Assembly: GCA_030150405.1 (NCBI GenBank)
Contig: JASLFU010000015.1
Location: 1 to 64,000, forward strand
Reading direction: 5' to 3'
Length of the DNA stretch: 64,000 nt
Source of the DNA: Ignatzschineria sp.
GTDB taxonomy: Bacteria; Pseudomonadota; Gammaproteobacteria; Cardiobacteriales; Wohlfahrtiimonadaceae
Part shown: piece after piece, positions 48,869 to 56,719 of the stretch
Position numbering within the stretch: position 1 is the stretch's first letter
Layout: each line of letters opens with the position of its first letter
Notes under the pieces: generated by a model
The model's input: the letters and a program-made list of their open reading frames with translations, nothing else
The model's database searches: none
What the model was told of the DNA's origin: nothing
Position numbers and translations under genes: made by a program

Positions 48869-50430
48869 TGAAGCTTAGGGGATATCAGCAGAGCATCTTT
48901 AATCAAGTGATTTCTTCAGAAGATAATTTGCTGATTCAGCTTGATACTGGAGCAGGAAAGACACCAATTATCGCGAAGCTTGCAGAGCATTACGAGCGAG
49001 CAATTATTGTTTGTCATCGCAATATATTAATAAAGCAAGCTAGTGAGAAGCTTGCTCTGTGCGGAATTGAGCATCGAATTGTAGCAGGGAGAGAGATAAA
49101 GCGAATTAGCGCCAATAATAACTTTGCCAAATCTGGACGGCACTTCTTAAACCCAAAGTCTAAAGTAGTCTTGCTCTCAATAGATACATTTATCAGCAGA
49201 TATGAACATAATGGCCAGCCTTTTAAATATCTGCCAGAAGTCGTTCTTATTGATGAGGCGCATCATTTTGCAGAAGATAATAAGTGGGACAAGTTAAGGG
49301 AAGCCGCTAAATGCAGGTGTATTGGCTTTACAGCAACACCTGTGAGGGGCGATGGGCAGCCCTTGGTTAAGGCCGCTGGTGGGTTCTTTGATAGGATTGT
49401 GCAGGCTGAAGGGTATGAGAAGAACGGAACTGAGCGGTTAATATCGGAGGGGTATCTTGCTCAATATACAGCTTTTTATGCTAAGGGAGAGAAGGGGCAA
49501 AGTAACAGCAAGGGCGTCTTTTTGGCTGATGATGCAGTTAATGCATATCTTAAATTTGGGCAAGATAAGCAGGCACTGGTCATACACCCAAGAAAGCTTA
49601 ATGCGGAGTGGTCATGTGATGCATTTAAAGAGAAAAAAATAGCGGCGGCAGTCATTCATAGTGGCATACCGCAGCATGAGATTGACCGCATACTCTCTCT
49701 ATTTAAAGAGAAGGTAATACGTGTATTAATTGCAGTAGATATGGTAAGCGAAGGGTTTGATGTGCCCGATTGTGATGTTTTAATACTCGCGCGAAGAGTG
49801 GGTAGCTTTGGGCTGTATCGTCAGTTATGCGGGCGGGTATTGCGGCCAAGAGAGGGTAAAAGAGCGATCATTGTAGACTTAAATGGAGATTCTATCGCGC
49901 GACATGGACTCCCCAGCGACCCTGTAGATTGGAATGCGCATCAGGGACGGAAAAGAAGAAGGAATTTAACTGTTTGTAAGGGGTGTGGAGCTTTTTATAA
50001 GGCTACGGATAATAGATGCCCAGAATGCGGGGAAGCAGAGCGGCTATTTGGAAGCGGAACCTGCATTTATCTTAAAGAATATTTATTTACAGCAGAGATG
50101 GTGGAAGCTGCGCGAAAGCGGATTCGAATAAGTGAAGAGGAGCGACTAAAGAGAGAGCTTAAAGAGCGAGAGGTGGAGGAATTTAAAAGCAAGTATCAAG
50201 ACGTCCGTATCAATTTCCCCGATGATATTGTGGGGCAGAGGCTCTCTGAGCTCTTTAATACGTTAAGAGAAGAATTAAAAAAGAAGCTCGATTGTTATCG
50301 ATTTAACACTTTTTTTAAGAAAAATAGAGATCAGCTCTGTTCAATCGAGCTTTACTCATCTGTAAACCCAAGTATATGGAGAAAGAAGCCAGAAGAGGCG
50401 GCTCTGGCTATTTATAGGAGGTATCAGTAG
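48868..50430 (+). CDS. SF2 DEAH-type helicase with C-terminal zinc ribbon
   Basis: Motif I is LLIQLDTGAGKTPIIAKLA, motif Ia AIIVCHRNIL, motif II VLIDEAHHFAED and motif III GFTATPVRGDGQP. Motifs IV-VI lie in LVIHPRKLNAEWS, VRVLIAVDMVSEGFDVPD and YRQLCGRVLRPREGKR. A zinc ribbon follows (TVCKGCGAFYKATDNRCPEC). The fold resembles UvrB/RAD25-type (SSL2) helicases. The ATG overlapping the previous stop (TAATG) is chosen. It stands between the HARP-like gene and a methyltransferase gene; a role in replication, repair or defence is open. Confidence 0.85.
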   Translation: MKLRGYQQSIFNQVISSEDNLLIQLDTGAGKTPIIAKLAEHYERAIIVCHRNILIKQASEKLALCGIEHRIVAGREIKRISANNNFAKSGRHFLNPKSKVVLLSIDTFISRYEHNGQPFKYLPEVVLIDEAHHFAEDNKWDKLREAAKCRCIGFTATPVRGDGQPLVKAAGGFFDRIVQAEGYEKNGTERLISEGYLAQYTAFYAKGEKGQSNSKGVFLADDAVNAYLKFGQDKQALVIHPRKLNAEWSCDAFKEKKIAAAVIHSGIPQHEIDRILSLFKEKVIRVLIAVDMVSEGFDVPDCDVLILARRVGSFGLYRQLCGRVLRPREGKRAIIVDLNGDSIARHGLPSDPVDWNAHQGRKRRRNLTVCKGCGAFYKATDNRCPECGEAERLFGSGTCIYLKEYLFTAEMVEAARKRIRISEEERLKRELKEREVEEFKSKYQDVRINFPDDIVGQRLSELFNTLREELKKKLDCYRFNTFFKKNRDQLCSIELYSSVNPSIWRKKPEEAALAIYRRYQ

Positions 50431-50432
50431 GG

Positions 50433-51044
50433 ATGATTTATATCAGTAATCAAGACTCACGTGAAGTGAAGCTAAATGTAGACATGGTGTTAACTGATCC
50501 CCCATTTGAGATGAGTGGGGATGAGTTTTTGTCAGTTATCGATGGGATTAATTATAACCATCTTGTGCTAATCTGCTCACTTCATCAGGCGCTAGATATA
50601 TATAGGCAGAGCAACTTGATGTTTTCGTTTGATCTTGTTATTGACCAAAAGACGCCGACAAAAACGGTTACATATAAAGTCCCTAATAAGGTTCACTCAA
50701 ATATTCTTTATTTTAGAAAAAGAGGAGTTGAATCTGCATTTGATCGCCGACTGGTAAGTCGGCACGATCAGTATTCAGAAGAGAGTACTGGGTATTATCC
50801 GAGCATATTTACGGCGCCGAAAGTTGATATGAAGTATAAATACCAAAAAAACCAAGCGATGATGAATGATCTGGTAGGTGCGTTTGATGTTGATAGCATC
50901 TGCGATCCCTTTGCAGGGAGCGGAACAACAGGAATTGCTTGCCTTGAGCATAAGAAAGAGGCGTATCTTATTGAAAAAAACAGAGAGGCGTTTAACATTC
51001 TTAAGCAGAATCTAAGCCTTTTCTCAAACATAAAAGAATTTTAA
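50433..51044 (+). CDS. DNA (adenine-N6 or cytosine-N4) methyltransferase
   Basis: The 203-residue enzyme has the catalytic motif IV VLTDPPFEMSG near the start and the SAM motif I DPFAGSGTTGIACLE near the end, the circular order of beta-class methylases. The intervening part, which should contain the recognition region, is short. No restriction partner is encoded nearby. It begins 2 bp after the helicase gene. It may protect phage DNA from host restriction or mark it for regulation. Confidence 0.85.
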   Translation: MIYISNQDSREVKLNVDMVLTDPPFEMSGDEFLSVIDGINYNHLVLICSLHQALDIYRQSNLMFSFDLVIDQKTPTKTVTYKVPNKVHSNILYFRKRGVESAFDRRLVSRHDQYSEESTGYYPSIFTAPKVDMKYKYQKNQAMMNDLVGAFDVDSICDPFAGSGTTGIACLEHKKEAYLIEKNREAFNILKQNLSLFSNIKEF

Positions 51045-51057
51045 TAAAGGATTTAAG

Positions 51058-51309
51058 ATGAGCAAAAATAGCTACGATAATATTTCAGATCACTCTAAAA
51101 AAGTGATTGGCAAAAATGCGAATGAATGGAACAAGAAGCAAAGAGCCAAAGGCTTACGTGCTGAATTTGCAAAAGCAGCGGGGCCAGCGGAAGAGATTGA
51201 GGAGATTGAAAGACTTTTTGAAGAGGCGAAAAAGATTTCTGGCGAGAGTGTGCGCTGGCGTGTATTAAAAGAAGTATTCTCTTTTTATGTGAAAAATAAT
51301 AAAAAATAG
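51058..51309 (+). CDS. Unknown small helical protein after the methyltransferase gene
   Basis: The 83-residue product (SKNSYDNISDHSKKVIGKNA) is basic at the start and acidic later (AEEIEEIERLFEEAKKISGE). No family is recognised. It ends the operon; a promoter of the palindrome type follows right after its stop. Confidence 0.55.
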   Translation: MSKNSYDNISDHSKKVIGKNANEWNKKQRAKGLRAEFAKAAGPAEEIEEIERLFEEAKKISGESVRWRVLKEVFSFYVKNNKK

Positions 51310-51310
51310 T

Positions 51311-51339
51311 TTGACTTTCTTATAGTGGGGCACTATAAT
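51311..51339 (+). promoter_or_regulatory. Early promoter with internal operator palindrome, copy 2
   Basis: TTGACT and TATAAT are 17 bp apart with TATAGTG-GGG-CACTATA across the -10, the same module as at 47743-47771. It drives the two small acidic-protein genes downstream. Confidence 0.85.
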
Positions 51340-51379
51340 GAGAATCATAAGATAAAGAAATAAACAAAAGGAGTACAAC

Positions 51380-51916
51380 ATGAAACATAGAGATCAACTT
51401 CAAGCGGCAATCAATCTTAATCTTGACGTTAAAGAAGAAAACGTTAGATATGATTATGAGAATCAGACAATCGTCGAGCTCTTAAATCAAAAAGATCAGT
51501 GGGAGTGGATCACTTTAGATGATTACGACGATTACACAAAAGAGATGAAAGAAGCGGCTGAGAAAGAGATCGAGATTATTAATGCTGAGCTTGTAAAAAG
51601 AGAAGAGTTTAATCCTGAATTTGCAAAGCTAACTGGACGCCAGGGGCTACATGCATTCTTTGAATCTCAAGAGACTGAAGAGGAGAAAGAGGAAGCAAAG
51701 AAGGAAGAAAGAGAGTGGTTAGAATATAGCCTCGTTATCGAGGATATTAAAAACCATGTAGAACATTGCTCAATCAGAAACGCTACTTTCAAGATGACAT
51801 CTTTTGTTGTTTATAGTGATCACTATGATGAGCCACATACACACGTAATTGAGGGCCACTTTAGCAGCAAGGAAGAAATCATCAATAAAATTGTAGAAGA
51901 TAATATTGTAATATAA
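51380..51916 (+). CDS. Unknown acidic early protein
   Basis: The 178-residue protein is very acidic, with a Glu-rich run at about 98-115 (ETEEEKEEAKKEEREWLEY). It includes EWITLDDYDDYTKEM and a C-terminal VVYSDHYDEPHTHVIEGHF. No family is recognised. Acidity and an operator-controlled early promoter fit an anti-restriction or DNA-mimic protein such as the Ard types, but this is speculation from composition. AAAAGGAGTACAAC precedes the ATG. Confidence 0.5.
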   Translation: MKHRDQLQAAINLNLDVKEENVRYDYENQTIVELLNQKDQWEWITLDDYDDYTKEMKEAAEKEIEIINAELVKREEFNPEFAKLTGRQGLHAFFESQETEEEKEEAKKEEREWLEYSLVIEDIKNHVEHCSIRNATFKMTSFVVYSDHYDEPHTHVIEGHFSSKEEIINKIVEDNIVI

Positions 51917-51940
51917 AGAAAAGAAAGAGAGGTAGCTAAG

Positions 51941-52216
51941 ATGAAATTAGATGGAATTACATTAGATGCGATAATTGTAAGTATTTATGAGCTCGCATCT
52001 GAATATGATGTTGAGGTGGAAGAGGTGCTATCCAATCAGGTATTTGAGTTGTCTCATAAAAAACTATCTGAAACAATCGTTGTTGGACTTATTCCGATAA
52101 ACGGCAAAGTGGGAATTGAGTATGCAGACAAAGAGATAAAATTCCCGGTAGATGAAATAAAGATCTCTGAGAAGGTTGGAAGTGCCTTAAAAGAGATATT
52201 GGATAAATACCTATAA
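51941..52216 (+). CDS. Unknown small acidic protein
   Basis: The 91-residue product contains LDAIIVSIYELASEYDVEVE and VGLIPINGKVGIEYADKEIK and is acidic like its neighbour. No family is recognised. A terminator follows 3 bp after its stop, so these two genes form a short operon. Confidence 0.55.
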   Translation: MKLDGITLDAIIVSIYELASEYDVEVEEVLSNQVFELSHKKLSETIVVGLIPINGKVGIEYADKEIKFPVDEIKISEKVGSALKEILDKYL

Positions 52217-52219
52217 GAT

Positions 52220-52254
52220 AACAGCCCTGCGGAAAAACCGGAGGGCTGTTTTTT
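52220..52254 (+). terminator. Terminator after the two-gene acidic-protein operon
   Basis: A stem of AACAGCCCT with AGGGCTGTT is extended by an inner CGG/CCG pair and followed by six Ts. Confidence 0.88.
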
Positions 52255-52262
52255 ATTGTTAG

Positions 52263-52520
52263 TTAATCTAAAAAGTCGGCGAACTCTTTGCTTACAGCGT
52301 CCCAGTTTGCCTTTATGTTATGCTTTTCAAAATATTCGTGAAGTTGCTTCCATTTTAGGTTGCCGCTAGAGGGAATATTAAAATAAGGTTTAATTTTTCT
52401 TTCGATAAGGCTAACCAAAACAAACCTATTTTTAGAGTTTCTCTCTATATCGTAGACTCTAAGAGCATAATCTATCTCATGTCCTTGACTAAGATTGATA
52501 AAATCATGATCTGATTTCAT
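52263..52520 (-). CDS. Unknown small protein next to the integrase gene
   Basis: The 85-residue product has LSQGHEIDYALRVYDIERNS and ANWDAVSKEFADFLD. It has a good AAGGAGTAGCTT ribosome site. It lies downstream of the integrase on the same strand, with a 55-bp gap. No family is recognised. Confidence 0.5.
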   Translation of the reverse strand: MKSDHDFINLSQGHEIDYALRVYDIERNSKNRFVLVSLIERKIKPYFNIPSSGNLKWKQLHEYFEKHNIKANWDAVSKEFADFLD

Positions 52521-52575
52521 AAGCTACTCCTTATTTCAAATTGTAAAACATATGTTTCCTATCTCATTGATTTAA

Positions 52576-53649
52576 TCAGCCCAGCCTTTTCGCAATCTCT
52601 GTGGCGGTGGGGTTGTAGTAGATCATAAGCGAACGGGGATCTCGGTGGCCAATCATCTTGGCCAGATCTAAAACATCGATTTTTTGCGCTAAGCGTGTGC
52701 AAGCTTCGTGCCGGGTATCGTGAAAACGAAGATCTTTTATCCCCGTTTGTCTTACATATTTAGCAAAGAGAGCAGAAGCACTATCGGATGATTTCGCATA
52801 ATTCTTATAAAAAACAGGCATTGCCCGATAAGAATATTTGCGCCCATACTCATCCTCACCATGACGATCGTGGATAAGTGTTTTTGAATGCCCCTTAACC
52901 TTTAACAAAAGCTCGATTGCACGGCTGGAGAGCGGAATATCTCGAGAATCTCCATTTTTTGATTTAGGAATAGTGAGATATCGCTGCTTAAGATTAATAT
53001 TATTCCAATCTAAATTGCATATTTCACTTAAACGCATACCGGTTTCGAGTGCGAGAAGAAACATAATGGCTAGGCGTTGCCTTGTCTGCTTTGGAGGAGT
53101 GTGCTCATCATAGCCTAGCGCTTCTAAGATTGCCTCTTCCTCGTGAGGAGAGATTCTACGATTGCGGGGTGGAGGCTCTTTTAAAAATTCCACAGATTCA
53201 AAAGGATTATGGTCGAGCCAGCGCCATTTTTGAGCCTCTCGAATGACAGAGCGCAAAAGAGTGATTTCTCTATTAACGGTTGATGTCATCACATCTTGTA
53301 GGCGGAATTTTATAAACTCTTTAAAAATATCAGGGCTAATACTCGCAAGGCGAGCTTCAACATTTAAGCCAGGGCACTTTAAAAAATATCGAAGCCGCAA
53401 AACTTCGCGCTCCCCTGAATGGCGATGTGGAATAACCTCATCTATATAACGGATAATAGCATCACGCAGAGATTTAGAAGTATCGACAGCATCTATCTGA
53501 CCCAACATGATCTCTTTTTTACGACGCACACCCCAGGAAACGGCTTCGGCTTTTGTATCAAATGTGCGGGAATCATGGTACCGCTGAAAATCTTTTGTGA
53601 TGTTTACTTCGGCACGCCATCTTTTCCCGCGTTTTCTTACGTAAGGCAT
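52576..53649 (-). CDS. int: Tyrosine-type phage integrase
   Basis: The enzyme integrates and excises the phage at tRNA-Ile2. The N-terminal arm-binding part starts MPYVRKRGKRWRAEVNI. The core-binding domain follows, and the catalytic domain has the first Arg in LALETGMRLSEICNLDW, the Lys-containing LTIPKSKNGDSRDIPL, HDTRHEACTRLA and the last His and Tyr in MIGHRDPRSLMIYYNP. The 357-residue length is normal. Repeats of GATTTGGCGAAA upstream of its start are probable arm sites. It lies about 150 bp from attR, at the end away from the intact tRNA. Confidence 0.93.
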   Translation of the reverse strand: MPYVRKRGKRWRAEVNITKDFQRYHDSRTFDTKAEAVSWGVRRKKEIMLGQIDAVDTSKSLRDAIIRYIDEVIPHRHSGEREVLRLRYFLKCPGLNVEARLASISPDIFKEFIKFRLQDVMTSTVNREITLLRSVIREAQKWRWLDHNPFESVEFLKEPPPRNRRISPHEEEAILEALGYDEHTPPKQTRQRLAIMFLLALETGMRLSEICNLDWNNINLKQRYLTIPKSKNGDSRDIPLSSRAIELLLKVKGHSKTLIHDRHGEDEYGRKYSYRAMPVFYKNYAKSSDSASALFAKYVRQTGIKDLRFHDTRHEACTRLAQKIDVLDLAKMIGHRDPRSLMIYYNPTATEIAKRLG

Positions 53650-53665
53650 AGCATGTACATCTAAA

Positions 53666-53687
53666 AATGGCGAAAGATTTGGCGAAA
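53666..53687 (+). repeat. Probable integrase arm site next to the int start
   Basis: GATTTGGCGAAA, preceded by the partial copy AATGGCGAAA, repeats the word found twice inside attL. It overlaps the int promoter region, so integrase may also repress its own gene. Confidence 0.55.
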
Positions 53688-53799
53688 ACAGAATACATTA
53701 AAGACGTGTAAAGGCGATTTGTATATTCAAGATAATCGCCCAATAATCAGTAGAATACACGAAACCCAGCGATTATACTAAACGCCAGATTTATAAAAT

Positions 53800-53857
53800 A
53801 TCCCAACAAGGCCCACCAGACATATACCTCAAAGCCCGCATTATTGCGGGCTTTTTG
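53800..53857 (+). repeat. attR core of the P2-type prophage (58 bp)
   Basis: This is an exact copy of the attL core, with the last 19 nt of tRNA-Ile2 and the terminator hairpin. The bases just before it (TTATAAAAT) do not continue the tRNA, so this is the phage-donated end. Confidence 0.95.
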
Positions 53858-53976
53858 CTGTTTAAAAAAAGCCTTTGGGGGGATTTTGGCGGGATAGGAC
53901 TAACATTGAAGAGCCTGAAGCCAACAGGTATACCGGAGTTTTGTGTGAATGTTGCGCAAATCGTCAAGATGGGCGG
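53858..53976 (+). other. Relic resembling the inner attL arm of a related element
   Basis: Colinear words are shared with the phage sequence inside attL: GATTTTGGCGGGA (like GATTTGGCGAAA), CCAACAG at 53921 (17690 on the left), and TGTGTGAATGTTGCGCAAA at 53942 (TGTATGAATGTTGAGCAAA at 17711). Distances from the core differ by only 10 bp. This suggests a remnant of a second, related integrated element. Confidence 0.65.
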
Positions 53977-54177
53977 TTTTGAGTGAAAAAAGCTCAATAT
54001 TTCTCCTGTTGTATTAATAAATGGCTCGATTAACACTTTGGTCGCTTTTCATGGTAAATCTATGATTAATCGCTCAGCAATAGAATGATTTTCGTAGAGC
54101 TGGCATAACCTGTAAATTTATCGATCGATCTAAATTAGGTTGAGAGGTAGCAAGTCTTCCTGATATGGGAGGAGGTA
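53977..54177 (+). promoter_or_regulatory. Upstream region of the AbgT-family gene
   Basis: No gene is seen. AATTTA and TAAATT arms at 54115-54136 enclose GATCGATC, a possible operator. GGAGGAGG directly precedes the start codon. No clear -35/-10 pair stands out. Confidence 0.35.
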
Positions 54178-54180
54178 ATG

Positions 54181-55740
54181 ATGAGTGTAAAAAATAGACG
54201 TAGTCGGTTGCTCGATACTTTAGAGTGGCTTGGAAATGCTTTACCACATCCTGTGGTTCTATTTGCAATCTTAATTGCATTTATCCTTATAGCATCAGCG
54301 GTGGGCAGCTACTTTGGTTTAAGTGTTGCAGATCCAAGACCAGAAGGTGCACCGGGTAGGGCGGCCGGTGGCGTGATTGAGGTTGTGAATCTTCTAAATG
54401 CAGAAGGCATCCGCAAGATTCTCTCTAATGTAGTAACAAACTTCACCAACTTTGCGCCTTTAGGCACGGTTTTAGTAGCCATGCTTGGGGTGGGAATTGC
54501 CGATGCCGCCGGTGTTTTCTCTGCGGGTATGCGTTTAATAGTGCTTAAAGCTCCTCTTCGCTTAACAACGCCAGCAGTGATTTTTGCGGGAGTGATGTCT
54601 AATACAGCTGGAGAACTGGGGTATGTCGTTTTAATTCCTTTAGCGGCGATGGTTTTCCATGCGATTGGGCGAAACCCTTTAGCAGGATTAGCTGCAGCGT
54701 TTGCGGGTGTCTCTGGGGGATACTCTGCCAATCTTTTACTAGGCACGGTAGATCCTCTTCTTTCAGGAATTACTCAGGAAGCGGCGCGGATTATTGATCC
54801 AACTTATATCGTAGGGGCTGAGGCAAACTGGTATTTTATGGCTTTTAGTACCTTTTTAGTAACTCTTTTAGGTTGGTATGTGACCGACCGTATCGTAGAA
54901 CCGCAATTAGGGCCTTATGACTCAAAAGATCTCTCTGTCGATGAGGGGGAGACATTTACCTCCGAAGTGACAGCACTCGAGAAGCGGGGGCTGATCTGGG
55001 CGGGACTCACTTTTTCACTCTTAGCATTGATTGTTGCCTTTATGGTTGTGCCCGAAGGGGCAATGCTTCGCAATCAAGAGACGGGTATGCTTGCGAATTC
55101 ACCCTTTTTTCGTTCAATTGTGATCTTTATCTTTATCTTCTTTGCGGTGCCGGGGATAGTTTATGGAGTGATTACAAAGAAATTCACCAATAGCCGAGAT
55201 ATTATCAATGCGATGGCAGATTCCATGAGTAGCATGGGTCTTTATTTGGTGATTGTCTTCTTCGCCGCTCAATTTATCGCCTTTTTTGGCTGGACAAATC
55301 TCGGGCAGATTCTGGTGGTTCATGGGGCCAATTTTATTACTAGCTTTGAGATTAATAGTATGTTGCTCTTTATTGGATTTATTCTAATTTGTGGCTTCAT
55401 TAATCTTATGATGAGCTCTGCATCCGCGCAGTGGGCAGTAACAGCACCCATTTTTGTACCGATGTTAATGCTTGCAGGTTATGCGCCTGAGGTTATTCAG
55501 GCGGCATATAGAATTGGGGATTCTACAACAAATATTATTACCCCGATGATGAGCTATTTCGGCCTTGTAGTGGCGATGGCGATTAAATATAAAAAAGATA
55601 CGGGAATCGGTACGCTACTTTCGATGATGGTGCCATACTCCGTGATCTTTTTACTCGGCTGGATTGCGGCGTTTATTATCTGGGTATTTGTGCTTGGTAT
55701 TCCTGTGGGCCCCGGAGCGCCAATCTATTTTACTCCGTAA
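54181..55740 (+). CDS. AbgT-family transporter
   Basis: The protein of about 519 residues has around 12 membrane segments and the AbgT family marks: an early RLLDTLEWLGNALPHPVVLF, NFAPLGTVLVAMLGVGIADA, a central FAGVMSNTAGELGYVVLIPL and the late SSASAQWAVTAPIFVPMLML. The family includes p-aminobenzoyl-glutamate importers and sulphonamide exporters; the substrate here cannot be told. Two adjacent ATGs occur; the second is preferred because GGAGG is 5 nt upstream. It is the first gene after the prophage and ends at a terminator. Confidence 0.88.
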   Translation: MSVKNRRSRLLDTLEWLGNALPHPVVLFAILIAFILIASAVGSYFGLSVADPRPEGAPGRAAGGVIEVVNLLNAEGIRKILSNVVTNFTNFAPLGTVLVAMLGVGIADAAGVFSAGMRLIVLKAPLRLTTPAVIFAGVMSNTAGELGYVVLIPLAAMVFHAIGRNPLAGLAAAFAGVSGGYSANLLLGTVDPLLSGITQEAARIIDPTYIVGAEANWYFMAFSTFLVTLLGWYVTDRIVEPQLGPYDSKDLSVDEGETFTSEVTALEKRGLIWAGLTFSLLALIVAFMVVPEGAMLRNQETGMLANSPFFRSIVIFIFIFFAVPGIVYGVITKKFTNSRDIINAMADSMSSMGLYLVIVFFAAQFIAFFGWTNLGQILVVHGANFITSFEINSMLLFIGFILICGFINLMMSSASAQWAVTAPIFVPMLMLAGYAPEVIQAAYRIGDSTTNIITPMMSYFGLVVAMAIKYKKDTGIGTLLSMMVPYSVIFLLGWIAAFIIWVFVLGIPVGPGAPIYFTP

Positions 55741-55767
55741 TGTAAGAAGTTGACTTTTAAAAAGAAT

Positions 55768-55808
55768 GCCTGTTATTTAGTCTATTAACGAAAATAACAG
55801 GCGTTTTT
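55768..55808 (+). terminator. Terminator after the AbgT-family gene
   Basis: An 11-bp stem (GCCTGTTATTT with AAATAACAGGC) has a 13-nt loop and is followed by GTTTTT. Confidence 0.8.
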
Positions 55809-55893
55809 ATTTTAAAGTTAGTAGCTATTTACATCATGAGTAAGAGTGTGAGTAAGGGAGTTAAAAGAAGGGAGACCCTGGATGCTAATAATC

Positions 55894-55925
55894 TTTCAGC
55901 GGTGGCTTGTAAATTGCGCTATAAT
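55894..55925 (+). promoter_or_regulatory. Possible xpt promoter
   Basis: TATAAT at 55920-55925 is a perfect -10, with TTTCAG 20 bp before it as a weak -35. An 83-nt leader follows. I see no purine riboswitch core in it. Confidence 0.45.
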
Positions 55926-56008
55926 GTCGCACACATTTTTTTAGGCACTCTGAAACAAAATGGTGCGATTACTCTTTTTGGGGGACTTACCCTCTAAGGC
56001 TCATCTGA

Positions 56009-56578
56009 ATGAAATTACTTAAAAATAGAATTCTCCAGGATGGACGGGCATTTGATGATGGAACGTTGAAGGTCGATAGCTTTATCAACCATCAGATGGA
56101 CCCGATTCTTATGAAATCGATTGCGGTTGAATTTGTTCGCCGTTTCGCCAATCTTCCCATTAATAAAGTGGTGACAATTGAAGCTAGTGGAATTGCGCCG
56201 GCTATTATGCTCGGTTATCTGCTTGAATTGCCGGTGGTGTTTGTAAAGAAGAAAACCCCTAAAACAATGGAGAAGATGTTTGTTTCATCGGTCTACTCCT
56301 TCACAAAAGAGCGCCGTTACGATGTTTGTGTGAGTGAGGATTATCTCTCAAGTGGTGATAATGTAATCTTTATTGATGACTTTTTAGCAAATGGAAATGC
56401 GGCACTTGGGGTAAAGGATCTTGTAGATCAGGCGGGGGCAAATCTTTACGGAATGGGCTTTATTATTGAAAAAAGCTTCCAAGAAGGGCGCAAGCGTTTA
56501 GAAGAGGCTAATATTAATGTGCAATCTTTAGCACGCGTAAAATCCCTTAAAGGAGGGAATGTGGAGTTTGTGGAGTAA
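56009..56578 (+). CDS. xpt: Xanthine phosphoribosyltransferase (Xpt type)
   Basis: The enzyme makes XMP from xanthine and PRPP. The 189-residue sequence matches the Xpt family best known from Firmicutes: MKLLKNRILQDGRAFDDGTL, FINHQMDPILMK, VVTIEASGIAPAIMLGYLLE and the PRPP loop VIFIDDFLANGNAALG. E. coli-type Gpt proteins are shorter and different. It has its own probable promoter and stands alone. Confidence 0.9.
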   Translation: MKLLKNRILQDGRAFDDGTLKVDSFINHQMDPILMKSIAVEFVRRFANLPINKVVTIEASGIAPAIMLGYLLELPVVFVKKKTPKTMEKMFVSSVYSFTKERRYDVCVSEDYLSSGDNVIFIDDFLANGNAALGVKDLVDQAGANLYGMGFIIEKSFQEGRKRLEEANINVQSLARVKSLKGGNVEFVE

Positions 56579-56719
56579 CTCCCTTTACTTTGCGAGCGCC
56601 TATTTAAGCGCCGGGAATGAGTAAATAAGGAGAAAGGTTTCGGCCTCTCTCCTTTATTTTTGGGTAAAATAGCGGATATAAATGATTTATACGGCAAGTA
56701 TAGGAAAGGTAAAATATTG

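Noticed and set aside
50433..51044. Reading the methyltransferase as part of a complete restriction-modification system
   Set aside because: No restriction endonuclease or specificity subunit is visible next to it; the neighbours are a helicase and a small helical protein.
55926..56008. Possible purine riboswitch in front of xpt
   Set aside because: The leader is short and I could not find the conserved junction and loop sequences of purine riboswitches.
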